Below, in pieces: positions 35,810 to 45,279 of a stretch of 64,000 bases of DNA. The stretch comes from Kitasatospora gansuensis (GTDB lineage: Bacteria > Actinomycetota > Actinomycetes > Streptomycetales > Streptomycetaceae). Both the position numbers and the translations under genes were made by a program. Location: contig NZ_JACHJR010000001.1 in NCBI RefSeq assembly GCF_014203705.1, positions 1,984,001-2,048,000 of the forward strand, written 5' to 3'. Below the pieces are notes generated by a model. That model was not told the origin of the DNA. It worked only from the letters and a program-made list of their open reading frames with translations, and made no database searches. Every line of letters begins with the position of its first letter. Within the stretch, counting starts at the first letter, position 1.

Positions 35810-37306
35810 ATGTCCGGAACCGTCGCACCGCCCGATCCACGCCGCTGGAAGGCGCTCGGCTTCATCGGCCTCGCGCAGCTGATGGTCGTCCTCGACGCCA
35901 CCATCGTGAACATCGCCCTGCCCTCCGCCCAGGCCGACCTGGGCATCTCCGACGGCAACCGCCAGTGGGTCATCACGGCCTACGCGCTCGCCTTCGGCAG
36001 CCTGCTCCTGTTCGGCGGCCGGATCGCCGACCTCTGGGGCCGTCGTCGCACCTTCATCGTCGGCCTGGTCGGCTTCGCGCTGGCCTCCGCCCTGGGCGGC
36101 GCGGCCGCCAACACCGGCATGCTGCTCGGCGCCCGCGCCCTGCAGGGTGTGTTCGGCGCGCTGCTCGCCCCGGCCGCCCTCTCGCTGCTCGCGGTGATGT
36201 TCACCACCGGCCAGGAGCGGGCCAAGGCGTTCGGCATCTACGGTGCGATCGCCGGTGGCGGTGGCGCCATCGGTCTGATTCTCGGCGGCCTGCTCACCGA
36301 GTACCTGAACTGGCGCTGGACCTTCTTCGTCAACATCCCGTTCGCGGTGGTCGCCGCGATCGGCGCCGTCATGGTGATCCGTGAGCCCGCCGAGGGCCGC
36401 AACCGCAACAAGCTGGACATCCCCGGCGTGCTGCTGGTCACCACCGGTCTGGTCGCGCTGGTCTACGGCTTCACCCGGGCCAACGAGGACGGCTGGGCCT
36501 CGGGCGTCACCATCAGCCTGTTCGTCGCCTCCGCCGTGCTGCTGGCGCTCTTCGTCCTGGTCGAGTCGAAGGTGAAGGCCCCGCTGCTGCCGCTGCGCGT
36601 CCTGCTGGAGCGCAACCGCGGTGGCGTGTACCTCTCGCTCGGTGTCGCGATCATCGGGATGTTCGGGCTGTTCCTCTTCCTCACCTACTACCTGCAGGTG
36701 GTGCTGGGCTACAGCCCGGTGAAAACCGGCGTCGCCTTCCTGCCGATGGTGGCGGGCATGATCATCGGCTCCACCCAGATCGGCACCCGGCTGATGACCC
36801 GGGTCGCCCCGCGCAAGCTGATGGCTCCCGGCTTCGTGACCGCGGCCCTGGGCCTGCTGATCTTCACCCAGATCGGCACCGACACCTCCTACCCGGCGGT
36901 GATCCTGCCCGGTCTGATCCTGATGGGCCTCGGCATGGGCACCGCGTTCATGCCCGCGATGAGCCTGGCCACCTACGGCGTCGAGCCGCGGGACGCGGGC
37001 GTCGCCTCGGCCATGGTGAACACCTCGCAGCAGGTCGGCGGCGCGATCGGCACCGCGCTGCTGAACACCATCGCGGCCAGTGCCGGCACCGCGTACGTCG
37101 CCTCGCACGCGGCCGGCGCCACCAGCCCGCAGCTGCTCCACCTGAACGCCATGGTGCACAGCACCCAGGTCGCCATCTGGTGGTCCTTCGGCATCATGCT
37201 GCTGGCCGCCGCGATCGCGGCGGTCCTGATCAACACCGGTCGCCCGGACGCCCACCAGGGTGCGGTCGCCGGCTCCGAGGACGCCGTCCCGGTGCTGGTG
37301 CACTGA
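35810..37306 (+). CDS. MFS drug transporter, DHA2 (EmrB/QacA) family
   Basis: A 498-residue transporter with 14 predicted helices. Start ATG 35810 (GTG 35798 is the alternative). Motif A follows helix 2 as GGRIADLWGRRRTF, and motif C is in helix 5 (GAIAGGGGAIGLILGG), both typical of drug:proton antiporters. It lies behind a TetR gene, the usual exporter-repressor pair. Substrate cannot be told from the sequence. It ends at a strong hairpin. Confidence 0.92.
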   Translation: MSGTVAPPDPRRWKALGFIGLAQLMVVLDATIVNIALPSAQADLGISDGNRQWVITAYALAFGSLLLFGGRIADLWGRRRTFIVGLVGFALASALGGAAANTGMLLGARALQGVFGALLAPAALSLLAVMFTTGQERAKAFGIYGAIAGGGGAIGLILGGLLTEYLNWRWTFFVNIPFAVVAAIGAVMVIREPAEGRNRNKLDIPGVLLVTTGLVALVYGFTRANEDGWASGVTISLFVASAVLLALFVLVESKVKAPLLPLRVLLERNRGGVYLSLGVAIIGMFGLFLFLTYYLQVVLGYSPVKTGVAFLPMVAGMIIGSTQIGTRLMTRVAPRKLMAPGFVTAALGLLIFTQIGTDTSYPAVILPGLILMGLGMGTAFMPAMSLATYGVEPRDAGVASAMVNTSQQVGGAIGTALLNTIAASAGTAYVASHAAGATSPQLLHLNAMVHSTQVAIWWSFGIMLLAAAIAAVLINTGRPDAHQGAVAGSEDAVPVLVH

Positions 37307-37320
37307 TCCCTCCGTACGGC

Positions 37321-37360
37321 CCGACGGCCCCCGCTCCCCTCCAGGAGCGGGGGCCGTCGG
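37321..37360 (+). terminator. Terminator after the MFS gene
   Basis: A perfect 17-bp stem (37321-37337 with 37344-37360), loop CCTCCA. Confidence 0.9.
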
Positions 37361-37721
37361 CTTTCCCCGGGACTCTTCCTACCTCGAAGTAACTTCGCTA
37401 CAGTGACCGCACGCACCACCGCCGGGCTTCGGGAGCCGCACTGGCGGGGCCGCCGTCCGACGTGCGATCGCACGCCTTCCGGACGCGGTACGGGACTTCA
37501 GCGCGATGCACAGCGACATCTCTCAGTGCGCCTGAGTACCACGGCACAGCCGCAGCAGAGCCGGAGCGGACCGGCCTGCCGCGTGCCCGCCGCAACCGTC
37601 ATCACCCTCTCCCCGCTCCGCCGTACCCTCCTCCCCGCCCTGACGGCCGCCGCTCGACGACGAGCGGGTGCGCCCGGCCGTGGACGGGCGGCGCGGGGCC
37701 CCATGACAAGGAGTCAGGACC
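37361..37721 (+). other. Promoter region of the 3-hydroxyacyl-CoA dehydrogenase gene
   Basis: No gene seen. A short palindrome CGAAGTAACTTCG (37385-37397) lies early in it, and AAGGAG (37708-37713) is the ribosome site of the next gene. No copy of the TGGCACC-type operator is present. Confidence 0.5.
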
Positions 37722-39497
37722 ATGGAGCGTCCCTTCCCCACCGTCGCGGTCGTCGGACTCGGCACCATGGGCGCCGGCATCGCCGTCGCCGTCGCGCACA
37801 GCGGGCGCCGGGTGATCGGCATCGAGGCCAACCCCGACAGCGCGGCCCGCTCGCTGGCCCGGATCGAGGAGAGCACCGCCGCCGCGGTCCGCCGGGAGCG
37901 GCTGACCGCCGAGGAGCGCACCGCGCTGCTGGGCCTGATCTCGGTCGGCGACCAGCTGGACGCGGCCGCGATCGCCGACCTGGTGATCGAGGAGGTCCCC
38001 GAGCAGCTGGAGCTCAAGCGGGAGATCTTCGCCGAGCTGGACCGGATCTGCCCGCCCGACACGGTGCTGGCGACCGGTACCACCGCGCTCTCGGTGACCC
38101 GGATCGCCGCCGCCACCGCCCGCCCGGAGCGGGTGCTCGGCCTGCACTTCTTCAACCCGGTGCACACCATGAAGCTGGTCGAGGTGGTGCGCACCGTGCT
38201 GACCACCCCTCAGGTCGCCGAGCAGGCCGCCGACTTCGCCCGCGAGCTCGGCAAGGAGCCGGTCGCGGCCGGTGACCGGGCCGGGTTCGTGGTGAACGGG
38301 CTGCTGTTCGCCTACCTCAACCAGGCCGCCGCGATGTTCGAGTCCAAGTACGCCACCCGGGAGGACATCGACGCCGCGATGCGGCTCGGCTGCGGTCTAC
38401 CGATGGGCCCGCTGGCGCTGCTCGACCTGATCGGCGTGGACACCGCGCGGACGGTGCTGGAGGCGATGTACGAGCAGTCCAAGGACCGGCTGCACGCCCC
38501 CGCCCCGATCCTCGGTCAGCTGGTCGCGGCCGGGCTGCTCGGGCGGAAGAGCGGGCGCGGCTTCTACACCTACCAGGCACCGGGCTCGTCCCGGGTGGTC
38601 GCCGAGCCGGGTGCCGAGACGGTCGGCCGGGTGGCCGGGCGCGAGGTGCGCAGCATCGGCGTCTGCGGCTCGGGCACGATGGCCACCGGCATCGTCGAGG
38701 TGTTCGCCAAGGCCGGGTACCAGGTGATCCTGACCGCCCGCAGCCAGGAGAAGGCCGACAAGGCCAAGGCCCAGCTGGCCCGTTCGCTGGAGCGCTCGGT
38801 GGCCAAGGGCCGGCTGACCGCCGAGCAGCGCGACGCCGCGCTGGCCCTGGTCACCCCGAGCGGCCGGTACGCCGAGCTGGCCGAGGTCGACCTGGTGGTC
38901 GAGGCGGTGGCCGAGGACCTGGCGGTCAAGCGCGAGCTGTTCGCCACCCTGGACAAGATCTGCAAGCCCGGCGCGGTGCTCGCCACCACCACCTCCAGCC
39001 TGCCGGTGATCAGCTGCGCGACCGCCACCTCGCGGCCGCAGGACGTGATCGGCATGCACTTCTTCAACCCGGCCCCGGCGATGAAGCTGGTCGAGGTGGT
39101 CTCCACCGTGCTGACCGCGCCGGACGTCACCAGCACCGTGCTGGCGCTCTGCGGCACGGTGAAGAAGCACGCCGTGGAGTGCGGCGACCGGGCCGGCTTC
39201 ATCGTGAACGCCCTGCTCTTCCCGTACCTGAACGACGCGGTCCGGATGCTCCAGGAGCACTACGCGACGGTGGACGACATCGACACCGCGATGAAGCTCG
39301 GCTGCGGCTACCCGATGGGTCCGTTCGAGCTGCTGGACGTGGTCGGCCTGGACGTCTCGCTGACCATCGAGAAGGTGCTGCACCAGGAGTTCCGCGAGCC
39401 GGGCCTGGCCGCCGCACCGCTGCTGGAGCACCTCGTCGCGGCCGGCTGCCTGGGCCGCAAGACGGGTCGCGGATTCCGCGACCACGCCCGCCGATGA
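37722..39497 (+). CDS. Tandem (two-domain) 3-hydroxyacyl-CoA dehydrogenase
   Basis: A 591-residue protein made of two full-length homologous halves (about 1-290 and 305-591). Each has an NAD site (VVGLGTMGAGIA in half 1, VCGSGTMATGIV in half 2), the catalytic-His motif LHFFNP (MHFFNP in half 2) with MKLVEVV, and a C-terminal 3HCDH domain with RLGCGLPMGP and KLGCGYPMGP. Such enzymes interconvert 3-hydroxybutyryl-CoA and acetoacetyl-CoA; here they would help supply crotonyl-CoA to the downstream crotonyl-CoA reductase. Most relatives have one half only. The duplication appears genuine since both halves keep their catalytic residues. Confidence 0.9.
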   Translation: MERPFPTVAVVGLGTMGAGIAVAVAHSGRRVIGIEANPDSAARSLARIEESTAAAVRRERLTAEERTALLGLISVGDQLDAAAIADLVIEEVPEQLELKREIFAELDRICPPDTVLATGTTALSVTRIAAATARPERVLGLHFFNPVHTMKLVEVVRTVLTTPQVAEQAADFARELGKEPVAAGDRAGFVVNGLLFAYLNQAAAMFESKYATREDIDAAMRLGCGLPMGPLALLDLIGVDTARTVLEAMYEQSKDRLHAPAPILGQLVAAGLLGRKSGRGFYTYQAPGSSRVVAEPGAETVGRVAGREVRSIGVCGSGTMATGIVEVFAKAGYQVILTARSQEKADKAKAQLARSLERSVAKGRLTAEQRDAALALVTPSGRYAELAEVDLVVEAVAEDLAVKRELFATLDKICKPGAVLATTTSSLPVISCATATSRPQDVIGMHFFNPAPAMKLVEVVSTVLTAPDVTSTVLALCGTVKKHAVECGDRAGFIVNALLFPYLNDAVRMLQEHYATVDDIDTAMKLGCGYPMGPFELLDVVGLDVSLTIEKVLHQEFREPGLAAAPLLEHLVAAGCLGRKTGRGFRDHARR

Positions 39498-39688
39498 CCG
39501 GCCAGGCGCCACCTCCCGGCGGACTGCCGGGCAGTCAGCACCCGGTCGGCGGACGGGCGGTGCGGCCCGCCTGGGGGCCGGGTTCGGTGGCCGGACGCTG
39601 GCCCCGCCCGGTGGTGGCCGCCCCGGTGCCGCCGCTGCGCCGGACAAAGCCCGTTGGCCCGCCACCCGGTACGTGTAGCGTTCCGGCC

Positions 39689-40591
39689 ATGGACCGGGAA
39701 CAGTCATCCGAACAGTCAGCCCCGGAGCGTCCGGAGGGCGTCCGGCCGGCCACCGAGGCCGGGGCCGGCAACCGCAGGGCGGCCGCCCAGCGACAGCAGA
39801 TGCGGCAGGATCTCGCCTCGGCCGCGATGGAGCTGTTCGCCACCCAGGGGTACGAGGAGACCACGGTCGACCAGATCGCGGCCGCCGCCGGGGTGGCCCG
39901 GCGGACCTTCTTCCGGTACTTCAGGTCCAAGGAGGAGGCGATCTTCCCGGACCACGACGACACCCTGGTCCGGGTGGCCGACCTGCTGGCCAGCGCCGAC
40001 ACCGAGGAGCACCCGCTCGACGTGGTCTGCCGCGGCATCAAGGAGGTGCTCCGGATGTACGCCTCCACCCCGGGCGTCTCGGTGGCCAGGTACCAGTTGA
40101 TCCGTCAGGTCGGCGCGCTGCGCGAGCGGGAGATCGCGGTGGTCTCCCGGTACGAGCGGTTGTTCACCCGCTACCTGCTGGGCCGCTTCGACGCGGCCGA
40201 GGAGATCCCGCCGGGCTGGCAGCGCGGCGGGGACGACGACTCGATGCTGGCCGAGGTCTCGGCGGCGGCGGTGGTGGCGGCCCACAACCACGTGCTGCGA
40301 CGCTGGCTGCGGGCCGGCGGCCTGGGCGACGTGGAGGCGCAGCTGGATCACTCCTTCGACGTCATCCGCGGGACGTTCTGGGCCACTGCTCCGAACGGGG
40401 TGCGACGGCGCGGTACGGCAGTGGCACCCGGTGCCACTGTGACACCCGACTCCTCGATGGAGGCCGCCGCGGTGAGCGCACTGAGTGCCAGCCCCGGGGG
40501 TGAGGTACTCATCACAGTGACCCGGACGGACGCTCCGCTGGAGCAGGTGGTGGACCGGATCAGGGCCGCGCTGACTTCCGCCGCAGGCTGA
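39689..40591 (+). CDS. TetR regulator of the ethylmalonyl-CoA cluster
   Basis: A 300-residue TetR protein, longer than usual because of an N-terminal Glu/Arg-rich tail of about 35 residues and a C-terminal extension of about 60. The HTH is at about 39-86 (QMRQDLASAAMELFATQGYEETTVDQIAAAAGVARRTFFRYF). It lies between the dehydrogenase and ccr genes, where the inverted repeats TGGCACC/GGTGCCA are found in its own 3' end and in front of ccr, so it probably controls the pathway. A synteny match to the TetR gene upstream of ccr in S. coelicolor is expected from memory. Confidence 0.85.
   Translation: MDREQSSEQSAPERPEGVRPATEAGAGNRRAAAQRQQMRQDLASAAMELFATQGYEETTVDQIAAAAGVARRTFFRYFRSKEEAIFPDHDDTLVRVADLLASADTEEHPLDVVCRGIKEVLRMYASTPGVSVARYQLIRQVGALREREIAVVSRYERLFTRYLLGRFDAAEEIPPGWQRGGDDDSMLAEVSAAAVVAAHNHVLRRWLRAGGLGDVEAQLDHSFDVIRGTFWATAPNGVRRRGTAVAPGATVTPDSSMEAAAVSALSASPGGEVLITVTRTDAPLEQVVDRIRAALTSAAG
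40419..40439. promoter_or_regulatory. Inverted repeat in the TetR 3' end, candidate operator
   Basis: CAGTGGCACC-C-GGTGCCACTG, perfect 10-base arms with a single central base, inside the coding sequence. The same arms recur at 40723-40741 and, less well, at 40701-40719. Confidence 0.65.
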
Positions 40592-40617
40592 GGTTTACGC
40601 AGGTCAGAGCAGTTTTC

Positions 40618-40651
40618 GAGGGCCCGTTCCGGTTTTCCGGAGCGGGCCCTC
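40618..40651 (+). terminator. Terminator after the TetR gene
   Basis: A 15-bp stem with one G-U wobble (40618-40632 with 40637-40651) and loop TTTT, 26 bases past the stop. Confidence 0.75.
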
Positions 40652-40700
40652 CTTGCGTCGCCCGGGCTCCGGTCGAACGGTGGTCGGGTTCACTCGAATT

Positions 40701-40741
40701 GATGGCACCCGGTGTCTTTACGAGTGGCACAGGGTGCCACT
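40701..40741. promoter_or_regulatory. Paired candidate TetR operators in front of ccr
   Basis: GATGGCACCCGGTGTCTTT (40701-40719) and AGTGGCACAGGGTGCCACT (40723-40741) are related to the perfect repeat at 40419. Their centres are 22 bases apart, two helical turns, so two dimers could bind the same face. They lie about 190-230 bases before the ccr start. Confidence 0.65.
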
Positions 40742-40931
40742 ACCTTGTTCCTCACCAGTCGCGGCGCCGCGGCTCCCCACCTCGGCGCGCCGTGTCCGGA
40801 TGCGACACCACCACCCGTCGCAGCCATCCTTGACTTCCCATCCCCAGACCGATCCAGCGAAGCCGGTGTCCGCTCCCGGCTCCCCCAGACGCCCTGTGCG
40901 CCCTCACACAGGTACGCCTTCGGAGGCAGCC

Positions 40932-42269
40932 ATGAAGGAAATCCTCGACGCGATCCTCAGCACCGACAGCACCCCGGCGGACTTCGCCGGGCTCAAGCTG
41001 CCGGAGTCCTACCGGGCGGTGACGCTCCACAAGGACGAGGAGCAGATGTTCGCCGGCCTGGACAGCCGCGACAAGGACCCGCGCCAGTCCCTGCACCTCG
41101 ACGACGTCGCCCTGCCCGAGCTCGGCCCGGGCGAGGCCCTGGTCGCGGTGATGGCCAGCTCGGTCAACTACAACACCGTGTGGAGCTCGCTCTTCGAGCC
41201 GGTCTCCACCTTCGGCTTCCTGGAGCGGTACGGCCGACTCTCGCCGCTGACGAAGCGTCACGACCTGCCGTACCACGTCCTCGGCTCCGACCTGGCGGGC
41301 GTGGTGCTGCGCACCGGCGCCGGAGTCAACGCCTGGAAGCCGGGCGACGAGGTCGTCGCGCACTGCCTCTCGGTCGAGCTGGAGTCCCCGGACGGCCACA
41401 ACGACACGATGATGGACCCGGAGCAGCGCATCTGGGGCTTCGAGACCAACTTCGGCGGCCTGGCCCAGCTGGCCCTGGTGAAGACCAACCAGCTGCTGCC
41501 CAAGCCGAAGCACCTCACCTGGGAGGAGGCCGCCTCCCCCGGCCTGGTCAACTCCACCGCCTACCGCCAGCTCGTCTCGCGGAACGGCGCGGGCATGAAG
41601 CAGGGCGACAACGTGCTGATCTGGGGCGCCAGCGGCGGCCTCGGCTCGTACGCCACCCAGTACGCGCTGGCCGGCGGCGCCACCCCGATCTGCGTGGTCT
41701 CCAACGACGCCAAGGCCGAGATCTGCCGTGCCATGGGCGCCGAGGCGATCATCGACCGGTCCGCCGAGGGCTACAAGTTCTGGAAGGACGAGCACAACCA
41801 GGACCCGCGTGAGTGGAAGCGCCTGGGCTCGAAGATCCGCGAGTTCACCGGCGGCGAGGACGTGGACATCGTCTTCGAGCACCCCGGCCGGGAGACCTTC
41901 GGTGCCTCGGTCTACGTCACCCGCAAGGGCGGCACGATCGTCACCTGCGCCTCCACCTCGGGCTTCATGCACCAGTACGACAACCGCTACCTGTGGATGT
42001 CGCTGAAGCGGATCGTCGGCTCGCACTTCGCCAACTACCGCGAGGCGTTCGAGGCCAACCGGCTGGTCGCCAAGGGCAAGATCCACCCGACCCTGTCCAA
42101 GGTCTACACCCTGGAGCAGACCGGGCAGGCCGCCCTCGACGTGCACCACAACAAGCACCAGGGCAAGGTCGGCGTGCTCTGCCTGGCCCCGCAGGAGGGC
42201 CTCGGCGTCCGCAACCAGGAGCTCCGCGAGCAGCACCTGCCCGCCATTAACCGCTTCCGGAACATCTGA
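40932..42269 (+). CDS. ccrA: Crotonyl-CoA carboxylase/reductase
   Basis: A 445-residue enzyme; ATG 40932 with CGGAGG upstream. It belongs to the MDR zinc-free reductase family: NADP-binding GASGGLGSYATQYAL, HVLGSDLAGVV near the N-terminus, and the CO2-site region with FEHPGRETFGASVY. Length and order are those of streptomycete Ccr. It reductively carboxylates crotonyl-CoA to ethylmalonyl-CoA with NADPH and CO2, the committed step of the ethylmalonyl-CoA pathway and a source of ethylmalonyl extender units. It overlaps the mutase gene by one base (TGATG). Confidence 0.96.
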   Translation: MKEILDAILSTDSTPADFAGLKLPESYRAVTLHKDEEQMFAGLDSRDKDPRQSLHLDDVALPELGPGEALVAVMASSVNYNTVWSSLFEPVSTFGFLERYGRLSPLTKRHDLPYHVLGSDLAGVVLRTGAGVNAWKPGDEVVAHCLSVELESPDGHNDTMMDPEQRIWGFETNFGGLAQLALVKTNQLLPKPKHLTWEEAASPGLVNSTAYRQLVSRNGAGMKQGDNVLIWGASGGLGSYATQYALAGGATPICVVSNDAKAEICRAMGAEAIIDRSAEGYKFWKDEHNQDPREWKRLGSKIREFTGGEDVDIVFEHPGRETFGASVYVTRKGGTIVTCASTSGFMHQYDNRYLWMSLKRIVGSHFANYREAFEANRLVAKGKIHPTLSKVYTLEQTGQAALDVHHNKHQGKVGVLCLAPQEGLGVRNQELREQHLPAINRFRNI

Positions 42270-44293
42270 TGGCCGCCGACCGGGACCGTCCGTGGCTGAT
42301 GCGGACGTACGCGGGCCACTCGACCGCGAGTGACTCCAACGCGCTCTACCGGAAGAACCTGGCGAAGGGTCAGACCGGTCTCTCGGTCGCCTTCGACCTG
42401 CCCACCCAGACCGGCTACGACTCGGACCACATCCTGGCCCGCGGCGAGGTCGGCCGGGTCGGGGTGCCGGTCGGCCACGTCGGCGACATGCGGACGCTGT
42501 TCGATGGCATCCCGGTCGAGCGCACCAACACCTCGATGACCATCAACGCCACCGCGATGTGGCTGCTGGCGCTCTACCAGGTGGTCGCCGAGGAGCAGGG
42601 CGCCGACGTCGCCAAGCTCACCGGCACCACCCAGAACGACATCGTCAAGGAGTACCTCTCGCGCGGGACGCACGTCTTCCCGCCCGGCCCCTCGGTGCGC
42701 CTGATCACCGACATGATCGCCTACACGGTCGGCAACATCCCCAAGTGGAACCCGATCAACATCTGCAGCTACCACCTCCAGGAGGCCGGGGCCACCCCGG
42801 TCCAGGAGATCGCGTACGCGATGTGCACGGCGATCTCGGTGCTGGACGCGGTCCGCGACTCCGGGCAGGTCCCGGCCGAGCGGATGGGCGAGGTGGTGGC
42901 CCGGATCAGCTTCTTCGTGAACGCGGGCGTCCGCTTCGTCGAGGAGATGTGCAAGATGCGCGCCTTCGCCCGGCTCTGGGAGCAGGTCACGCTGGAGCGC
43001 TACGGCATCCAGGACCCCAAGCAGCGCCGGTTCCGCTACGGCGTCCAGGTCAACTCGCTCGGCCTGACGGAGGCTCAGCCGGAGAACAACGTCCAGCGGA
43101 TCGTGCTGGAGATGCTCGCCGTCACGCTCTCCAAGGACGCCCGCGCCCGCGCCGTCCAGCTGCCCGCGTGGAACGAAGCCCTCGGCCTGCCCCGGCCGTG
43201 GGACCAGCAGTGGTCGCTGCGGATCCAGCAGGTGCTGGCCTACGAGTCCGACCTGCTGGAGTACGGCGACATCTTCAACGGCTCCGAGGTGATCGAGACC
43301 AAGACCGCCGAGCTGCTGGCCGGCGCCCAGGCCGAGATCGCCAAGGTGCTGGAGATGGGCGGGGTGATCCCGGCCGTCGAGTCCGGCTACCTCAAGTCCA
43401 ACCTGGTCGCCTCGCACGCCGCCCGACGGGCCAGGATCGAGTCCGGCGAGGACAAGATCGTCGGGGTGAACTGCTTCGACACCACCGAGGAGAGCCCGCT
43501 CACCGCCGATCTGGACACCGCCATCATGGTGGTCGACCCGGCCTCCGAGCAGTCCGTCCTGACGGCGCTTCAGCAGTGGCGTGCCGAGCGGGACGAGCCG
43601 GCCGCCCAGGCCGCCCTGGCGGCCCTCAAGGCCACCGCCGCGACCACCGACAACCTGATGCCGGCCACCCTCGCCTGCGCCCGGGCGGGCGTGACCACCG
43701 GCGAGTGGTCCTTCGCCCTGCGGGACGTCTTCGGCGAGTACCGCGCGCCCACCGGCGTCGGCGGTGCCCCGGTCGCGGTCGCGGCCGAGCCCGGCGGCGA
43801 GCTGGCGGCCGTCCGGGAGGCGGTCGCGGCCACCGCGGCCGAGCTGGGCACCGGCAAGCTCCGGCTGCTGGTCGGCAAGCCCGGCCTGGACGGGCACTCG
43901 AACGGCGCCGAGCAGATCGCCGTCCGGGCCCGCGACGCCGGCTTCGAGGTGGTCTACCAGGGCATCCGTCTGACGCCCGAACAGATCGTCTCCGCCGCCG
44001 TCGCCGAGGACGTGCACTGCGTCGGCCTGTCGATCCTCTCCGGCGCCCACCCCGAGCTGGTGCCGGACGTCCTGCACCGACTCCGCCGGGCCGGGGTGGA
44101 GGATGTGCCCGTGATCGTCGGTGGCATCATCCCCGCAGCGGACGGCGAGGCCCTCAAGGCCGCCGGCGTCGCCGCCGTGTTCACCCCGAAGGACTTCGGC
44201 ATCACCACCATCATCGGCCGGATCGTCGACGAGATCCGGCTCGCCAACAGGCTTCAGCCCTGGGCCGCGACCACCACCGCCGCGACCAGCTGA
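42269..44293 (+). CDS. meaA: Ethylmalonyl-CoA mutase
   Basis: A 674-residue coenzyme B12-dependent acyl-CoA mutase. The N-terminal TIM barrel carries YRKNLAKGQTGLSVAFDLPTQTG and NTSMTINATAMWLLALY; the C-terminal B12-binding domain has the DxHxxG motif in GLDGHSNG, then SILSGAH and GGIIPAADGEAL. Single-subunit length and position between ccr and the lyase gene identify it as ethylmalonyl-CoA mutase rather than methylmalonyl-CoA mutase. It converts (2R)-ethylmalonyl-CoA to (2S)-methylsuccinyl-CoA and needs adenosylcobalamin. Confidence 0.95.
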   Translation: MAADRDRPWLMRTYAGHSTASDSNALYRKNLAKGQTGLSVAFDLPTQTGYDSDHILARGEVGRVGVPVGHVGDMRTLFDGIPVERTNTSMTINATAMWLLALYQVVAEEQGADVAKLTGTTQNDIVKEYLSRGTHVFPPGPSVRLITDMIAYTVGNIPKWNPINICSYHLQEAGATPVQEIAYAMCTAISVLDAVRDSGQVPAERMGEVVARISFFVNAGVRFVEEMCKMRAFARLWEQVTLERYGIQDPKQRRFRYGVQVNSLGLTEAQPENNVQRIVLEMLAVTLSKDARARAVQLPAWNEALGLPRPWDQQWSLRIQQVLAYESDLLEYGDIFNGSEVIETKTAELLAGAQAEIAKVLEMGGVIPAVESGYLKSNLVASHAARRARIESGEDKIVGVNCFDTTEESPLTADLDTAIMVVDPASEQSVLTALQQWRAERDEPAAQAALAALKATAATTDNLMPATLACARAGVTTGEWSFALRDVFGEYRAPTGVGGAPVAVAAEPGGELAAVREAVAATAAELGTGKLRLLVGKPGLDGHSNGAEQIAVRARDAGFEVVYQGIRLTPEQIVSAAVAEDVHCVGLSILSGAHPELVPDVLHRLRRAGVEDVPVIVGGIIPAADGEALKAAGVAAVFTPKDFGITTIIGRIVDEIRLANRLQPWAATTTAATS

Positions 44294-44316
44294 CCCGGAA
44301 GGACCGACCCACCCTC

Positions 44317-45276
44317 ATGACTGTCAACCGCCTGCGCCCCCGCCGCTCTTGCCTCGCCGTCCCGGGCAGCAACCCGCGCTTCCTGGAGAAGGCCCAGGGC
44401 CTCCCGGCCGACCAGGTCTTCCTGGACCTCGAGGACGCCTGCGCCCCGCTGGTCAAGGAGAGCGCCCGCCACAACATCGTGGACGCCCTCAACAACGGCG
44501 ACTGGGGCAACAAGACCAAGGTCGTCCGGGTCAACGACTGGACCACCCACTGGACGTACCGCGACGTGATCACGGTCGTCGAGGGCGCCGGTCCGAACCT
44601 CGACTGCATCATGCTGCCGAAGGTCCAGGACGCCACCCAGGTCAAGGCGCTCGACCTGCTGCTCACCCAGATCGAGAAGACCATGGGCTTCGAGGTCGGC
44701 AAGATCGGCATCGAGGCGCAGATCGAGAACGCCAAGGGCCTGGTGAACGTCGACGAGATCGCCGCCGCCTCCCCCCGGCTGGAGACCATCATCTTCGGCC
44801 CGGCCGACTTCATGGCCTCGATCAACATGAAGACCCTGGTGGTCGGCCAGCAGCCCCCCGGCTACCCGGCCGACGCCTACCACTACATCCTGATGCGGAT
44901 CCTGATGGCCGCCCGGATGCACGACCTGCAGGCCATCGACGGTCCCTACCTGCAGATCCGCAACCCCGACGGCTACCGCGAGGTGGCCGGCCGCGCCGCC
45001 GCCCTCGGCTTCGACGGCAAGTGGGTGCTGCACCCGGACCAGGTCGGTGCGGCGAACGAGATCTTCTCCCCCTCCCAGGAGGACTACGACCACGCCGAGC
45101 TGATCCTCGACGCGTACGACTGGTGCACCTCCGAGGCGGGCGGCGCCAAGGGCTCCGCGATGCTCGGCGACGAGATGATCGACGAGGCCAGCCGCAAGAT
45201 GGCCCTGGTCATCGCGGGCAAGGGCCGGGCGGCCGGCATGGAGCGCACCAGCAAGTTCGAGATCCCGGGAGCCTGA
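44317..45276 (+). CDS. mcl1: Beta-methylmalyl-CoA/L-malyl-CoA lyase (CitE-like)
   Basis: A 319-residue HpcH/HpaI-aldolase family protein. RSCLAVPGSNPRFLEKA begins the barrel, DQVFLDLEDACAP carries the metal-binding ED pair, IGIEAQIENAKGLVNVDEIA the catalytic Glu, and GKWVLHPDQ the C-terminal lid. In this context it splits (2R,3S)-beta-methylmalyl-CoA into glyoxylate and propionyl-CoA. It starts 24 bases after the mutase and ends 3 bases before the next gene. Confidence 0.93.
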   Translation: MTVNRLRPRRSCLAVPGSNPRFLEKAQGLPADQVFLDLEDACAPLVKESARHNIVDALNNGDWGNKTKVVRVNDWTTHWTYRDVITVVEGAGPNLDCIMLPKVQDATQVKALDLLLTQIEKTMGFEVGKIGIEAQIENAKGLVNVDEIAAASPRLETIIFGPADFMASINMKTLVVGQQPPGYPADAYHYILMRILMAARMHDLQAIDGPYLQIRNPDGYREVAGRAAALGFDGKWVLHPDQVGAANEIFSPSQEDYDHAELILDAYDWCTSEAGGAKGSAMLGDEMIDEASRKMALVIAGKGRAAGMERTSKFEIPGA

Positions 45277-45279
45277 GCC

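Noticed and set aside
37385..37397. Short palindrome CGAAGTAACTTCG before the dehydrogenase gene
   Set aside because: Too short to separate from chance; no second copy and unlike the operators near ccr.
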